This document shows, piece by piece, positions 23,225 through 35,609 of a stretch of 64,000 nucleotides of DNA; the stretch's first letter is position 1; every line of letters starts with the position of its first letter. Below the pieces are notes generated by a model. It searched no databases. It worked only from the letters and a program-made list of their open reading frames with translations, and was not told the DNA's origin. A program made the position numbers and the translations under genes. The stretch comes from Siphonodentalium dalli. Taxonomy: Eukaryota > Mollusca > Scaphopoda > Gadilida > Siphonodentaliidae. Location: positions 63,002,893 through 63,066,892 of the forward strand of contig CP136067.1 of the NCBI GenBank assembly GCA_032622095.1, given 5' to 3'.

Positions 23225-24890
23225 CCATTATATATTTTTTAATTTGTCTTTTTCGCGGTGTTGCGATAATCTGAACATATCCACGAAAAGCCATTATGCG
23301 TATCAAACATTCAAAACATATTTATTGCGAAATATGTTTAATACTGGTTGTATTAGTTGTTGAAATTCGACTATATTTTCGTACGATGGTGTACGTAAAC
23401 ACACACACGTTGTGCTCTGCTTACATAACACAGAGCAATTCGATTGGTTATTCATACACAATGATATAAACGCTCTTTATTATTTCCATATCAGGAAAAC
23501 AGTAATAAATAACGCTCTTTATGTTTACCATATCCGGATCTAAACAAAAGCCAGAAAACGTAACATGTTTTGCTTTTGTTTACATGCCAAAGGGGAAGAA
23601 ATCGACAATAACATACTGCTTATGTCATATTTCTGATTGCTATAAGAACAAAGTCTGTCTATATTTCACTATTTATGGCGGTTTTTGACGGATGGGAATA
23701 TTTTAACAGCATACCCACCGCCAACGCCGCCCGTATCTTTAACGACACATTTGCATTGTATTTGAGACTTGTTCTAATAATGAAAAACTTACGAAGGTGG
23801 AGCCTTCTTATAACACGGAATCACTCGCACAATATAATTTTCTGGTAAATGCTAAATATTTAAATGTTGATAATCCAAATCAGTTCGTAATGTCGGGTAC
23901 ACCACACTATAACTTAAGTGGATTAGTTACGTTGATTACATGGATTTTAATAAAATGTTAAGAATTTGATGTCAAAATGCTGAAATTGAAGATCGTTTTA
24001 TACGGGTAACGACTACTATATATTTATAGTAAATAAACCTCATTCGATAACTTACGTTGGTCAAGAACTCCTTGTAAATCCAACTTCGAATTCATGGAAA
24101 TAAATCAGATAAACAGTACAATACGAAAACGACTCATCGAAAGATTTTTTTATTCCAATATTAACGGAAAACATCAGTTTGATCATCGGCTGGATTGTCA
24201 TTTACCTCCGGGTGCTTGTGATGTTTATTTCGCTTATAAAATTAACGCCATGCTGATAACATATAACTATGTAATATCCATTTAGATAACGTCGACACAG
24301 AAAGTTTAGAAAATTACTTCATTCCCTGTTCGAGTACGTTTTACTGACAAAATTCACTCTTCTCACATTCAATTTACAAATGCGCCCGAGAACGACGTGT
24401 TAATTAATTAGATTAAAGCGTGGGGTAAGCTAATCGGCGACAAAGGCAATATCATGTTTGGGGCTACCTATAACTGATATCCCGATAACCACTCATCATA
24501 ACTGGATTGTCAACGCGGCTCAGTGCATACCAACTCAATGCGACAATTTTGATTTGAGACAATGCAGGAGGACGAGCAGTATCAGGCCAAGCAAATTAAA
24601 TGTTTGTTGTAACTGGAAGGTGTCAATGGCGATTGACACATTTTTAATGACAATTTTAATTCCAAATCTCCAGATCACTATTTAAAGTGGCAACTGAATT
24701 TGCGTACAAATCTTTATTTGTCTGACAGATTCGGAAATTGTTTAATGGTCATGTTCACATTTTTTGTTAAAACTTTTATTGACTTTTAGTTGAATATATC
24801 ATACATTGTAATGTCATTGACAAATTTCAAAGTAATACTATAGGTAAAATGAAATTTCGTCTTGTTATTCTTTAAATACTGAGGATTAAG
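23225..24890. other. No recognisable gene; repeated 'AATAAAGAGCG' phrases nearby
   Basis: The phrase CGCTCTTTAT recurs at 23471-23525 and its complement ATAAAGAGCG at 22690-22745, on either side of the LINE fragment. The fragment may therefore sit inside an older inverted structure. Frames at 24094-24285 and 24458-24685 resemble nothing known. Confidence 0.35.
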
Positions 24891-24893
24891 CCA

Positions 24894-24989
24894 GATATTC
24901 CCCTCGCTGTCGGCCATTCGTCCAAATAATCACCTCGGCTTCGCCTCGGTGAATTATTTCTCCGAATGCCCGACAGCTCGGGGAATATC
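24894..24989. repeat. ~96-nt hairpin, 'cctcggcttcgcctcgg' apex
   Basis: GATATTCCCC..CTGTCGG..ATTCG..AAATAAT..CACCTCGG pairs with its counterpart ending GAATATC with a few mismatches; the apex is CCTCGGCTTCGCCTCGG. It is one of three long hairpins in the window with alternating 'CTCGG' style apices or arms (see 44979 and 63932). Likely the core of a palindromic MITE. Confidence 0.75.
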
Positions 24990-25137
24990 CTATACGTATT
25001 GTTATCAAATATGGAATGCTCATAACAGAATAAATATGTTTAGTTTCACAGTTTCATATAATGAGGCACATTTGCTCGTATCATATATATATATATATAT
25101 CTACACACTTTAATATGCGTGCATGTTTTCTCTCAAG

Positions 25138-25368
25138 CCTTCTGCAATGTCGATGATGAGTGTCATGAATTCGGGATGTGTCTTGGCGATACCTGTCTGT
25201 GTCAACCACGGTTCATTGGTGATGGACTAGAAAACTGCATAGACATAGATGAATGTGCTGACGAGTTACTGAACAATTGTAATGACCATGCTGACTGCTT
25301 AAACAGGAATGGCAGCTATATCTGCACATGTCACAATGGATACACAGGCGATGGGTATATGTGCTCTG
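25138..25368 (+). CDS. Exon encoding two EGF-like domains (second calcium-binding)
   Basis: A 231-bp exon between a TTTTCTCTCAAG acceptor and a GTGAGT donor. Phase 1 at both ends (each border leaves one base of a codon upstream), the symmetric class used in extracellular module shuffling. It encodes about 77 residues. EGF 1 runs from FCNVDDECHEFGMC to DGLENC. EGF 2 starts DIDECADELLNNC, has CLNRNGSYICTC, which fits the Asp/Asn beta-hydroxylation pattern Cx[DN]xxxx[FY]xCxC, and ends GYTGDGYMC. The DIDEC start marks a calcium-binding EGF. The protein is therefore extracellular or the ectodomain of a membrane protein. The next recognised exon (51300) also begins in phase 1, so direct joining is possible, but other exons may be missing between. 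Gene name not assigned. Confidence 0.9.
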
Positions 25369-26234
25369 GTGAGTAGACTGAAATGCCTTATGATATGAGG
25401 ACATACCATGTAAGTTAATAAATTATTATTCTAGAAGGACCTTTAGTCGATTTTATTATTATTTTCCTTATGAACAAGAAGGACTTTTAGTCGATTTTAT
25501 TAATAAATTATTTAGCATGGGAGATCTACTCACCCTTTATCAAAGTTAACCAAATTAGGTAGAAATGACCACATAAAATGTATGTAAAACACGTGAGATG
25601 TATACTATTTCATCATAAAAGCCAAATAGTTAATATTGATATACCACCATTAAGGAGAGCAGACCCAATTTCCTCATTATCATATGTCGTTGTTATATGC
25701 ACAGTATTGCACTGCTGAATGGAGTTATTGGCCAAAAATAAAACATTTAAAATACAACATGATTACATGGTTTGTAAGTTAATAATCATCTGTCAACTCT
25801 CCAGAAATATGGATTGAGGCAGTTTTTAAATGGGTTAATTCAACATGAATAACCTGACAATTATCCCAAAATTAAAAGTGGCAAATATTCCTGCAGAATG
25901 TTGTAAACTCTTTTGAGATTTGTTCTCTTTGTGGCTGAAAATTGGTCACCTATAAACGCCAAAATAAAGGCCGTTCACAGGACATGCGACGCGAATGCCA
26001 TCGCGCAATTTGCCCAATACCTGCATGGAGACCATGTGTGCTTGCAGACTGCGTATGATGCTGTCCTAATCTGGCTGTCTTAATCTGGCAGTGTGGAATC
26101 GTGCATCGCGCGTGATTTGTTAATGGTTGTTCGGCTAATTCTGCCTTTTACATGCAATGATAGTATAGAATAAAGATATGTGGGATGCACAACAATTCAA
26201 GGTCAGTTTTGGACTGTCATTGCATTATGTGCAT

Positions 26235-27657
26235 TTAACTCTTTTGCTGCCACGTAGCACTACAGACGGAATCCCCACCGCCAAACAGTATATATGCATT
26301 ATGGGTATATATGGGTATCGCTTGGAATAATTTGTTTAAACTTCATATTTGATTAGACATAGGCATAGCAAGTCCATAACCACTCATGTCACCACCAAAG
26401 AGGTCACACAACCTTGGCGGCGATCTCAGATTACACACTAATGGCTAAATTGGTACATAATCTTGCTTATATGGGTATATATGGGTGCCATCAATGCAGA
26501 AATTGGTAATTATGATCATTTGTTGCTTGCTTCACCTTTCAGGGAGGGACCGATACCTGGCCTATATGTGCAATATGCACTCACATTTGAAGATGTCACG
26601 TAATCATGGTGATTACCATGCATTTCTGTGTGTGGTCACATTCCATGTACAGACATGTATATGTTCAGCCAATACATTACAATTTTAAAGACATGTAATG
26701 TACTTGTTCGGGTGCGTAAATCTGATAATTTAGTATTCAGGCACTATGCCAACTGGAGGAATGTAACATTCTACTTATATCATCGCCAAAAATCTGAAGC
26801 TAAATGACCCTACCACTCCGCAGAAAACATCGTCTGAACTACGCTCAATTGTAAATATTTACTACTTGATTCAGGACGCATCTATCTGCGATAAACTAAC
26901 GAAAACGATTTCCCCATCGAGAGTCACTGCAATTAATTACTAAATAAGAATGACGGTGTGTGTAGTCAATTTGGATATAAATTTGTAAAAATTACAACTT
27001 TGAACAAGATTATTCTCTATTTCTATTCGATCACCCTGCTGGAGTGTTTCACATCACTTTAATATACCGCAAAACTCTGGTTCTTGTGATGATGGACTTA
27101 AACTATATTTAGACCTGTTAAATTATTGCAACCACATTGGCCACCCCATAGTTGTCACATGACCTTGGTGGCCATCTTGGTTCTAATGGTATATGGTTGT
27201 ATATAACCATATTTTAGGGTATTTTCAAATTTATTAGGTTAAAAGTTTGTGATAATCATATAATGCTGGGTAGGTTGCTGTAATTGAGTTTCATTTATAT
27301 ATTATTTCTTTGATATATAATAGCTAGAGACACACATGTAACCTACAAAAATACCACATAACCATCACATCACCAAGTCACACTATATAGTGGTTCACGT
27401 TATATGGGAATATGTACAGAGACTGCCGTGTATCTGCACTATCTCACACATTTCCTGGTGTTAAATAGTCATGAACTTATAAGCATGACATATACATGAC
27501 CACCACTGAGACGCATATGCATCACAATAACAGGACGGCCATATTTACATCCCCTGTACCCATCCTGCTGCCAGCATGTACCCGATTTTGACTATAGTCG
27601 TGATTGCCAGTGTACGGGTAATTCGACTATATTCACGATTGGCAGTGAAAGAGTTAA
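26235..27657. mobile_element. 1.42-kb TTAA-flanked element (piggyBac-like, non-autonomous)
   Basis: TTAA at 26235-26238 and 27654-27657. Termini CTCTTTTGCTGCCA and, at the right, TGGCAGTGAAAGAG are inverted. The interior contains 'cttggtggccatcttgg' spacer sequence and no transposase frame. A related left end ('caactcttttgatgtcatgc') is at about 59784. Size suggests internal deletion of an autonomous element or a MITE that gained sequence. Confidence 0.65.
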
Positions 27658-28159
27658 ACAAAAACATGTGAATATTTACCAAAAACCCATGAGTGGCAAT
27701 GGAAATATACCACTAAGCTCCCTATAGACACACACCCTTATACACACAGAAAAGGTTTTGACGATCGTCATGCCACGTGATACGATATATACACACAGGA
27801 AATATTGTGAGGAAGGGCCTCAATCCATGCAATAGAATTGGCATAAAGTATGTCAACTTGGACACGCTCAATGCCTGTGGTAATCTTGATTGTGCACACC
27901 ATTGACTTTTGCATAGGTTGATGTTTGTTTGGCTACCCCCTCCTCTCATGACCCTTTGACCATTTTTTATTATACTAAATGTTCGCATCTCACTCAATCC
28001 TCTAAAAAGTTGGGAAACGCTTAAACAAAATTATCACAAAATTCTGGAAGGTTGACTACCGTGACCGTGACCATGATATATGGGATAAAATATTGGGGTT
28101 CCCTGCATGATTCGAGGGCGACAGTACTAGTACTGGCCCCACCATAGACCCCTGTAGAA

Positions 28160-28300
28160 TTCCCATGTGGAGAACTGACTATATGTGCACTTCAATCAGT
28201 AGGTTATGTGCTTTCAAAAAAAAGGGTAGACATCATGCACACACAATTGCTTGGTGGTCATGGCAACGGCTTAAAAATTTATGTTATATATAGAGGTTTC
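28160..28300 (+). repeat. Interspersed repeat, partner at 32860-32990
   Basis: 'aactgactatatgtgcacttcaatcagt' through 'gctttcaaaa..gtagacatca' and 'gcttggtggtcatggcaacgg' matches 32868-32985 with moderate divergence in the same orientation. No coding content. Confidence 0.6.
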
Positions 28301-28508
28301 AGACAACTGGAAAGTTTGCATTTAAACCACTTATTTCGTGTTGGATTCGTTAAATTTTTTTTCACATATCTAAGTTTGCTTTTTAACATTTAAAATTTGT
28401 CGGGAAATGCAAGACAAAAGTTGAATTGCCATAATTATATAGCTCTGTTGTAATGGTAAGGATCGAAATTGAATACCACTACATATGGTGGATGCAGATG
28501 GATAGCTA

Positions 28509-29252
28509 TTAACTCTTTTGGTGCCAAGCCTATTTTGCATGGTTCAGTGCCAGAGAAAATGATAAAATTAGCAGATTTTCATAAAAATGCGACTTATTAT
28601 TACATTACTACAAACTACTGGGTCAACTTATTACCTTGACCATCGGTATGCCTATGACATTACTGGGAACTATGGAACAAAACGTGGGCGTGGCCAGATG
28701 CGCATCAAGTGAGATTACTCTATATGTAGAAGGGAGATAATTCTACACAATTTTCCACTTTTTTCCTACATTTTCACATTATAGTAAGAACTAAAGTATA
28801 AGCATGGTGTTATTATCATAGTATAAGTTGTCTTAATATATGATGTATATATATATTGAGATGTTCTAGGATGTATATTAATGAAAGGAACCTTGATACA
28901 TATAGCATGCCATGTATTTCAGAAGGTGATAGTATAGTCTATTTCAATGTCGCAACGACCGATGTACTACAGAAAAATGGCAAATATCTATTATTTAATA
29001 ATTTCTGTATAAATATTGATATATTTTGTTTCATAACCCCCATATAAATGAAAATGAAGCAAAGCATCAGTATATGAATGTTAACATACCGGTAAGTCCC
29101 CCTACACGTAGGTATTGTTTCAAGTGAATGTCACCCACACATGATCAAACTATTAGATGATAAAATCCGGGCGGATCTGACTGGCCCATATGGCACTCAA
29201 CGTGTGGGAAATTGGGACCGATCTGACAGGCCCATGGCACTGAAAGAGTTAA
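28509..29252. mobile_element. 744-bp TTAA-flanked element
   Basis: TTAA at 28509-28512 and 29249-29252. Left terminus CTCTTTTGGTGCCAAGCC, right terminus GGCCCATGGCACTGAAAGAG (inverted, imperfect). The frame 28856-29047 inside is not recognised. The right edge lies two bases from the start of the next element (29255). Confidence 0.65.
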
Positions 29253-29254
29253 GG

Positions 29255-30745
29255 TATGCTCTAATTAATTGACCCTCCTTAACGAGGTTGACATGCATTG
29301 TAATACCGCGGTCAGGCGGTTAGCCGCGGTACTGAAACCGCGAAATACCGCGCGTGTGACACGGTAACAAATTTCGTGACTAATAACTACTTGACTGGTT
29401 GAGCCGGTGATGGAAAACTGCACAATGTCATGTGTACCTAATCAGTAGTTAACTATAATAAAACAGACCTCAAAATTAACCACAGCGATTAGCACTGCCA
29501 CGGTAATAGATGTGGTGGTCATCTGTTGTTACAATGACGTGGTACGGCTGTATTTGTAAATATTATACAGTAATCGTGTAACAAACGGGACATCGTAATT
29601 TCCGTACCAGTCAGGCAGCCCTCAAATGGTGAATAATGTTAGTGATATACATTGCAGAAATGCAGGTAACGTCATATATATAATTATATATACATGTATA
29701 TATGGTCGGAAACTAAAGCAGTTAGGCCTATGTGGTATTCATACATACTAGTAAGTGAGCTGACTCGGTCGGCATATTCAAAATTCAAAACATGAAATTC
29801 ATGAATGATTGTGTTAATTAAATTCTCTATTATTTTATATAATTATTTATATAGATCACAAACAGCGTGATGCTACTATTAAATTTCATAAAAGCTTTAG
29901 ATTTGATAAAATAGTATGTTGATATGCATTCACATTCCATATATAGAAGTCATGCAATAAACAACCGAAAACGCACGTGGGGCGCACCGTGTGTTACAAA
30001 TGTAAACCCCGGGAATTCCCTGAGCCGCGACCTCTTCAAACATTAACCTATCGATCATATCGCAATTGACAATGAGGCATCATAGTCAGACAAACTAGGT
30101 CAGTTGTACTGACAGCCGTGTATGGCAGGGTTCCTTTCGTAACATTAAAATACATTTACTTGTGATGTCACGTTTACCCATTTCGATTTTGAAGAAAAAT
30201 TATATTAGAAAGCACAATGTCATTTGAAATTTAATATATTCATATACACGGGTTCGCACCATGGCCTCATTAAATATGAGAACACGTGGTCAGGGTTTGT
30301 ATAACCCATAATGATTGAAGACCCTAGTACTCTAAACTAAATTTAGTTTCGGGAGAGGAATGAATGTAAGGTCAGTTTCTTAATATATTAACGCAAATTA
30401 TAGTCCAACTTGAACAAGACAGATCTAAAATCTCCGTTATATCTTACACAGCCTTGAGTCTTCAAAAACAACAGTGAAAATATTCTTATCGGCAGATTTA
30501 AATTTAGATCGCGGTTGACACGGGAAATGACCGCGGTGTATAAAGGCGGTATACGCCGGTAACGGATTAGATTACCGCGCCCGCGGTGGACTTCCAACAC
30601 GACCGCTGTCAGATACCATGGGTCACTGCGAATGGACGGTGTAGTACCGCAAGACCGCGGTGTAGTGGCGGTATGACCGCGGTCATAACCGCGCGTTCAT
30701 AACCGGCCCATAAACTCATTAAAGGGGTCGATTAATTAGAGCATA
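29255..30745. mobile_element. 1.49-kb TA-flanked element with CCGCGGT-rich ends
   Basis: Inverted tips TATGCTCTAATTAATTGACC (29255) and GGTCGATTAATTAGAGCATA (ending 30745) with one mismatch in the first 20 bp. Both ends continue inward with clusters of ACCGCGGT and related GC-rich motifs (29305-29365 and 30480-30700), very different in composition from the AT-rich surroundings. A TA target duplication would fit a Tc1/mariner-like MITE, but with tips beginning TA this cannot be separated from the repeat itself. No transposase seen. Confidence 0.7.
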
Positions 30746-31083
30746 GCTGTAAGGCGCTGGATAACGCTCTGGGTTAGGGACGGAGGCGCGTTCTCGATGA
30801 AAACTGCCAGTTCGGACTAAAATTATATGTAAAAATGCAGGTCGAGGTTTGGAGTATCAGAAAACAGTGGCATTTTCCGGGAAAATGTAAACTAAGTGGC
30901 AGAAATTTGTCTTCGAAAGTAGACTTTAGCATTCGTATGCAAACAACGCAAAACCCCATTTTACCCAAAAAACATAACTTAGTGACATGTGGTCACATGT
31001 CCCTACTCAATTCCATTTGAAAATATTTAATGTTTCCCACATGGACTACCCACAGAAACAAATTCACCAAACCCACTAAACTG

Positions 31084-31440
31084 TCAAAACACATGGTTTC
31101 GGAATATTGATTTATTTGCTACCTGCACACGGTTACAAAGGTCAATCTCATATGGAATCACTGAACTAAATGGTTTCCCATAGGCGACAGTGTTAACGTT
31201 TCCGCCAAATTCACTGAATTGAAGCCTGCAGGCCATACCAGTGATGTTTACCCAGCTAGATTGACACCAGTTGATCACGAAAATGCAAGAAAAATCATAG
31301 GTCATGTGTTTACTTTTAAAAATAAATCCCCAAGTGTATGACAGGGCTGTCCCACAGCCAAATTTGATCTGGAAAAATCCAGAACTACAGCAGCTAGTTA
31401 AATAGATTTCCCGCTCACAAAAATCCATTCCCCCATTCAT
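31084..31440 (-). other. Unassigned 118-codon frame with eight cysteines
   Basis: A minus-strand frame from ATG at 31438-31440 with Cys spread over its length (motifs YLTSCCSSGFF, FKSKHMTYDFSCIFVINWC, NITGMACRLQ) and one Asn-Ile-Thr sequon. It looks superficially like a secreted cysteine-rich domain, but no family is recognised, no signal peptide is obvious at the start, and no splice sites were established. It may be chance. Confidence 0.2.
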
Positions 31441-31669
31441 TCACCAGTTTAAATTATTTAGATATATTTATGTACAAATCAAATAAACGCGATGTCATCC
31501 TTTTAATAATAACGTGTCGCATGTATCAGGTGAAGGTCATTCTTCAGTTACCTTCACCTTTAGCATTCCACGGTGTACTCGCTCCCCGACTCTAGAACAC
31601 ATTTAGCTCCCTGATTCCATATCACTACATGTATGGAAGCCCATAGTTGTCACTTAACTTTTGTCTCTT

Positions 31670-32610
31670 CAGTGCACAGCAACTGTGTTGTGATTTACAT
31701 CCATTTCAAATATTGTGTTCGTTGCTAAAATCGGCCCTAAAAAATTTTGTATCACCTTTTTATCAACCCTGACTTGAGCAGCGCAATTGTTGACATCTTT
31801 AAACCACACCATTCGATTCCTCCTATCATGAAGAAGAATGTGTATCATTTAGGTGAAAATCGGTGCTAAAATTATGTTTATCAGTTGTGGTGCCCTTCTT
31901 CTCCCTCTACGACTGTACAGATTCTTATCAGATTTAGTGCCCCCTACTCTCTCATCAAAACAGCACAATTTTGGCATCTTTAAATCACACGATTAGATTC
32001 TTCATATCATGGAGAAGAAAGTGTATCAATTTGGTGGAAATCAGCGCTAAAATTATTTTTATTAATACATGTATTGGTGCCTACTTTCCCCTTCCGTGCA
32101 CGCCACTTGTGACATCTTTAAACCACATAATTAGATTCCTCATATCATGGAGTTGACATCTTTGAACCACACCATTCGATTCCTCCTATCATGGAGAAGA
32201 ATGTGTATCATTTTGGTGAAAATCGGTGCTAAAATTATGTTTATCAGTTGTGGTGCCCTTCTTTAGATTCCTCATATCATGGAGAAGAATGTGTCTCAAT
32301 TTGGTGGAAATCGGCGGTAAAAATAATGTTATCATTTGTGGTGCCCCGGGGCCTCTCCCCTTCAGTCCACCACTGACTTTTGACATCTTTAAATCATTAG
32401 ATTCCTCATATCATGGAGAAGTATGCGTATCAATTTGGTGGAAATCAGCGCTAAAAATGTTTATCAATTATGGTGCACCTCTCCCCTTCAGTGCACCCTG
32501 ACTCAAACAGTGCCACTTTTGACATCTTTAAACCACACCATTAGATTCCTCACATCATGGAGATGATTATGTAGAAGTTTGGTGGAAATTGGCAACAACA
32601 TTTTTTGCTG
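31670..32610. repeat. Diverged tandem array, ~110-150-bp unit
   Basis: The phrases 'gacatctttaaaccacac', 'attagattcctcatatcatgg', 'agaagaatgtgtatcaattt', 'ggtggaaatcggcgctaaaa' and 'ttatcagttgtggtgccc' recur six or seven times in order, with deletions in some units. Frames here (for example 31971-32156 and 32226-32501) are translations of the repeat. Confidence 0.85.
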
Positions 32611-33002
32611 CCCCTCCCCTTTTCTGCCCTTGACAACAACAGCATCACTTTAGAATATTCTAACCCAACACCATTATCTTCCTCGTAAAAAGTTACCCCT
32701 GTCAGACACCTTTGGTGCCATATTTGGTCGCAAATATAGATATAGATAAAGACTGACTGTTTTAAAAATATATAGGTGGGAATTACATAATTTACGATTA
32801 TCACACCTTAAAATGGCTGGCCAGCATAGGATGCTAAGCAGATATTACAAATGACATTATAATGTAGATAACTGACTATATGTATATTTCAATAAGTGAG
32901 TCATAATGCTTTCAAAAATAATTTGGTAGACATCAAACAAATTTGCTCGGTTGCCATGGCTATGACTTAAAAATACATGAAATATGTTGCACTATAAATT
33001 TA

Positions 33003-33243
33003 TCTAATTTTATGAATAAATTATAATTACCTGATATGTCCATTCAGATGAACTATTCTGAGCTACCAGATTTACGCCGTGGTTCGTTCCGCTTTTCGTA
33101 TTCTGTGTTTTTTAATCTGGAAGTGGAAAACGCCATGCAAATTCCGGCCATTTGCATTCACCTGCTCAAGGCGTACTACAAGCCTAAAATGCAAACTTGT
33201 TAGGGGAGGTTGAGTGGGTGATGGACATATCAGGTAATTGTAA
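33003..33243. mobile_element. ~240-bp element with DIRS-type ends
   Basis: Opens ATTACCTGATATGTCCATTC (33026) and closes ATGGACATATCAGGTAATT (to ~33243). The interior ('actattctgagctaccagat', 'gttcgttccgcttttcgtat', 'aaaacgccatgcaaattccg') is close to the first ~130 bp of the DIRS-like element read from its 44.7 kb end. It abuts the left terminus of that element. It is either a solo terminal repeat, a deletion derivative, or a MITE whose ends the retroelement shares. Confidence 0.7.
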
Positions 33244-33589
33244 TTCATAAATTAGATAATTACCTGATATGTCCATTCAGATTATCTTAAAACTTCAAAG
33301 CTTCTCTTACTTCGCTGTGGTCTGAAGTTTGCTGATGTCTTTGTGGTTCATATCCCATATATACAGTTCATATCCCAATGATCCAGATCCCATATATACA
33401 GCTCAACATGTATGTACTGAATGTACATCCCTCTTCTTTTTCTTTGTTTTTTCTTTTTCTGTATTTACACACAAGTCCAAGTCCTCCAACTGAGATGTGA
33501 TTGTACACAGGAATCACATGTTCAGGACCGCAAATGCCTATACCATTCAGATAGAATTTAACAAATGTTGAAGATTAATAATTGTGACC

Positions 33590-33872
33590 AATCTCCACTT
33601 TCCATAATGTTAGAAATTGGTATTCCTTTGAATATAAACGCCTATGAGGGACCAATACTCCTGATTGAGTGCCCTCTCACTTCAAGTTGGTCTCTTTCAT
33701 CAGAGCTGGAATGAGAATAAGCCTTTTTTATAACTTGTACAATCCACCTGGATATTGTATGTCAAATCACTGATTTGTGAGGTTCATTTATTGCTAAAAA
33801 TAAATGATCTGTCCTCTCTTTAGGGCGATATTGTTCTGTCTTTTCCGTGTATTTTATCAAAGTGTGCCTGGG
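33590..33872 (-). pseudogene. DIRS tyrosine recombinase, C-terminal catalytic segment
   Basis: Minus-strand translation from the MULE insertion edge gives RHTLIKYTEKTEQYRPKERT, then a DHLFLAINEPHK segment, a 'TISRWIVQVIKKAY' helix and 'RGHSIRSIG'. The HSIR codons lie at 33660-33671 and provide the HxxR catalytic pair of tyrosine recombinases. At least two in-frame stops (after HKSV and after SIGPS) mark it as dead. The C-terminal Tyr nucleophile was not located with confidence. Its N-terminal continuation lies on the far side of the MULE at 38514. Confidence 0.75.
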
Positions 33873-33881
33873 GTCCAGTAA
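33873..33881. repeat. MULE target-site duplication, left copy GTCCAGTAA
   Basis: GTCCAGTAA at 33873-33881 is repeated exactly at 38505-38513 immediately outside the element's inverted ends. A 9-bp duplication is characteristic of Mutator-like elements. Confidence 0.9.
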
Positions 33882-34227
33882 GAGAGTGGCTAAAATGCAA
33901 GCTTGGCAGTGTTTAAGGCAGGTGACTAAAAGACAAGCTTGGCGTTTTCAAATTTTTAAAAAGCCTTTTAAACGCTGTTTTCGGGTGAATTATGCGGGAA
34001 TAGCACCAGTTAATTACTTATATGGCCCATTTTCGTAAATTAATCAACAATAGTGGCAGTAATGTCCCCGATTGGTTGGTTAATAGGGGGCGTGGTCACA
34101 AAATCAAAACATCGTCTTTTTACGCAGATTTCTTGTCGGTTTTTGGTCGATTTCTCTTTTTAAACATCAGTTGGACTAAGTTTTTGATTCGAAACATGTT
34201 GAATGGTTATCATTTATCACTCTCATA

Positions 34228-35085
34228 GTCGAGCTTGGCGGTTTTGAACATTATATGCGAAGAATTTTTGACTTTTAGATGACCGACCATCGAACCGCCA
34301 AGCTCGAATAAAAAATCAAAATATTAAGCTGAATTTTCGCCGATTTCTCGTTTCTAAAACATGTTCCATCTAGTTTTTATGTAAAAACGTGTAAAATGAT
34401 TATCATTCTTCACAAATATAATCGGGCTTGGCGGTTTTGAACATTATATACAAAGAATTTTTTACTTTTAGATGACCAACCACCGAACCGCCAAGCTCGA
34501 ATAAAAAATAAAAATATTAAGCTGAATTTTCGCCGATTTCTCGTTTCTAAAACACGTTCCATCTAGTTTTTATGTAAAAACGTGTAAAATTATTATCATT
34601 CTTCACAAATATAATCGGGCTTGGCGGTTTTGAACATTATATACAAAGAAGTTTTGACATTTTGATGACCGACCACCGAACCGCCAAGCTCGAATTAAAA
34701 ATAAAAATATAAAGCTGAATTTCGGCCGATTTCTCGTTTCTAAAACACGTTCCAGCTAGTTTTCATGTAAAAACATGTAAAATGATTATCATTCTTCACA
34801 AATATAATCGAGCTTGGTGGTTTTTAATATTTTATATTAAGAATTTTGGACATTTGATGACCGACCACCGAACCGCCAAGCTCGAATTTTAAATCAAAAT
34901 ATGAAGCTGAATTTCCTGAGATTTCTCGTTTCTAAAACATGTCCCAGCTATTTTTCATGTAAAAATATGTAAAATGATTATCGTTCTTCACATATATACT
35001 CGAGCTTGGCGGTTTTTAACATTGTGTACTTAGAATTTTCGACTTTTATATGACCGCTCACCGAACCGCCAAGCCAATGCAAAAT
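34228..35085. repeat. Left-arm module array of the MULE (five units)
   Basis: Palindromic brackets GAGCTTGGCGG...CCGCCAAGCTC pair at about 34230/34300, 34430/34495, 34618/34690, 34810/34880 and 35002/35075. Between modules, 'tgaattttcgccgatttctc', 'gtttctaaaacacgttccat' and 'atgattatcattcttcacaa' recur. The last unit opens into 'caaaatgatacccagaccaa'. Confidence 0.9.
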
Positions 35086-35609
35086 GATACCCAGACCAAA
35101 CCGAGGCAAAATGATACCCACCAAATATTGTCAACGTGTACCCATTAATCATCGTCCATGCAACTAATCAAACTTGTTCAATTATGTTATATTCTTGTTT
35201 CGATGTAGCATTGTGATTTAAATGGCACGTATATATAAGATAAGTTAGTCGTGTGTGGAACGGTCACAATGATAATATACATTAATTCCAGAGGGCAAAC
35301 TGTAATATAATTTAATTCTCCATCCACATTAAATTATTATTATTATTATTTGTTTTTTGTGGGGGATTTGACCCAGGAGGATTTGAAAGAGCCTGAGACG
35401 TCATTTTTTCTTTCTTTTTAGTGTAAACATATTTTTATTTCCAACATAACATAATATACAGATGATACAAAATTAATATGCAAAATAGAAGAGAATCAGA
35501 ATCAGAATTCAATTAATCTCAAATCGTCGTACATGTTGACATAGCAGAGACATATATATGTCACTCACATCAGTGCTATAATAAATAATATTTAGTTAAA
35601 TGTCCGAAA

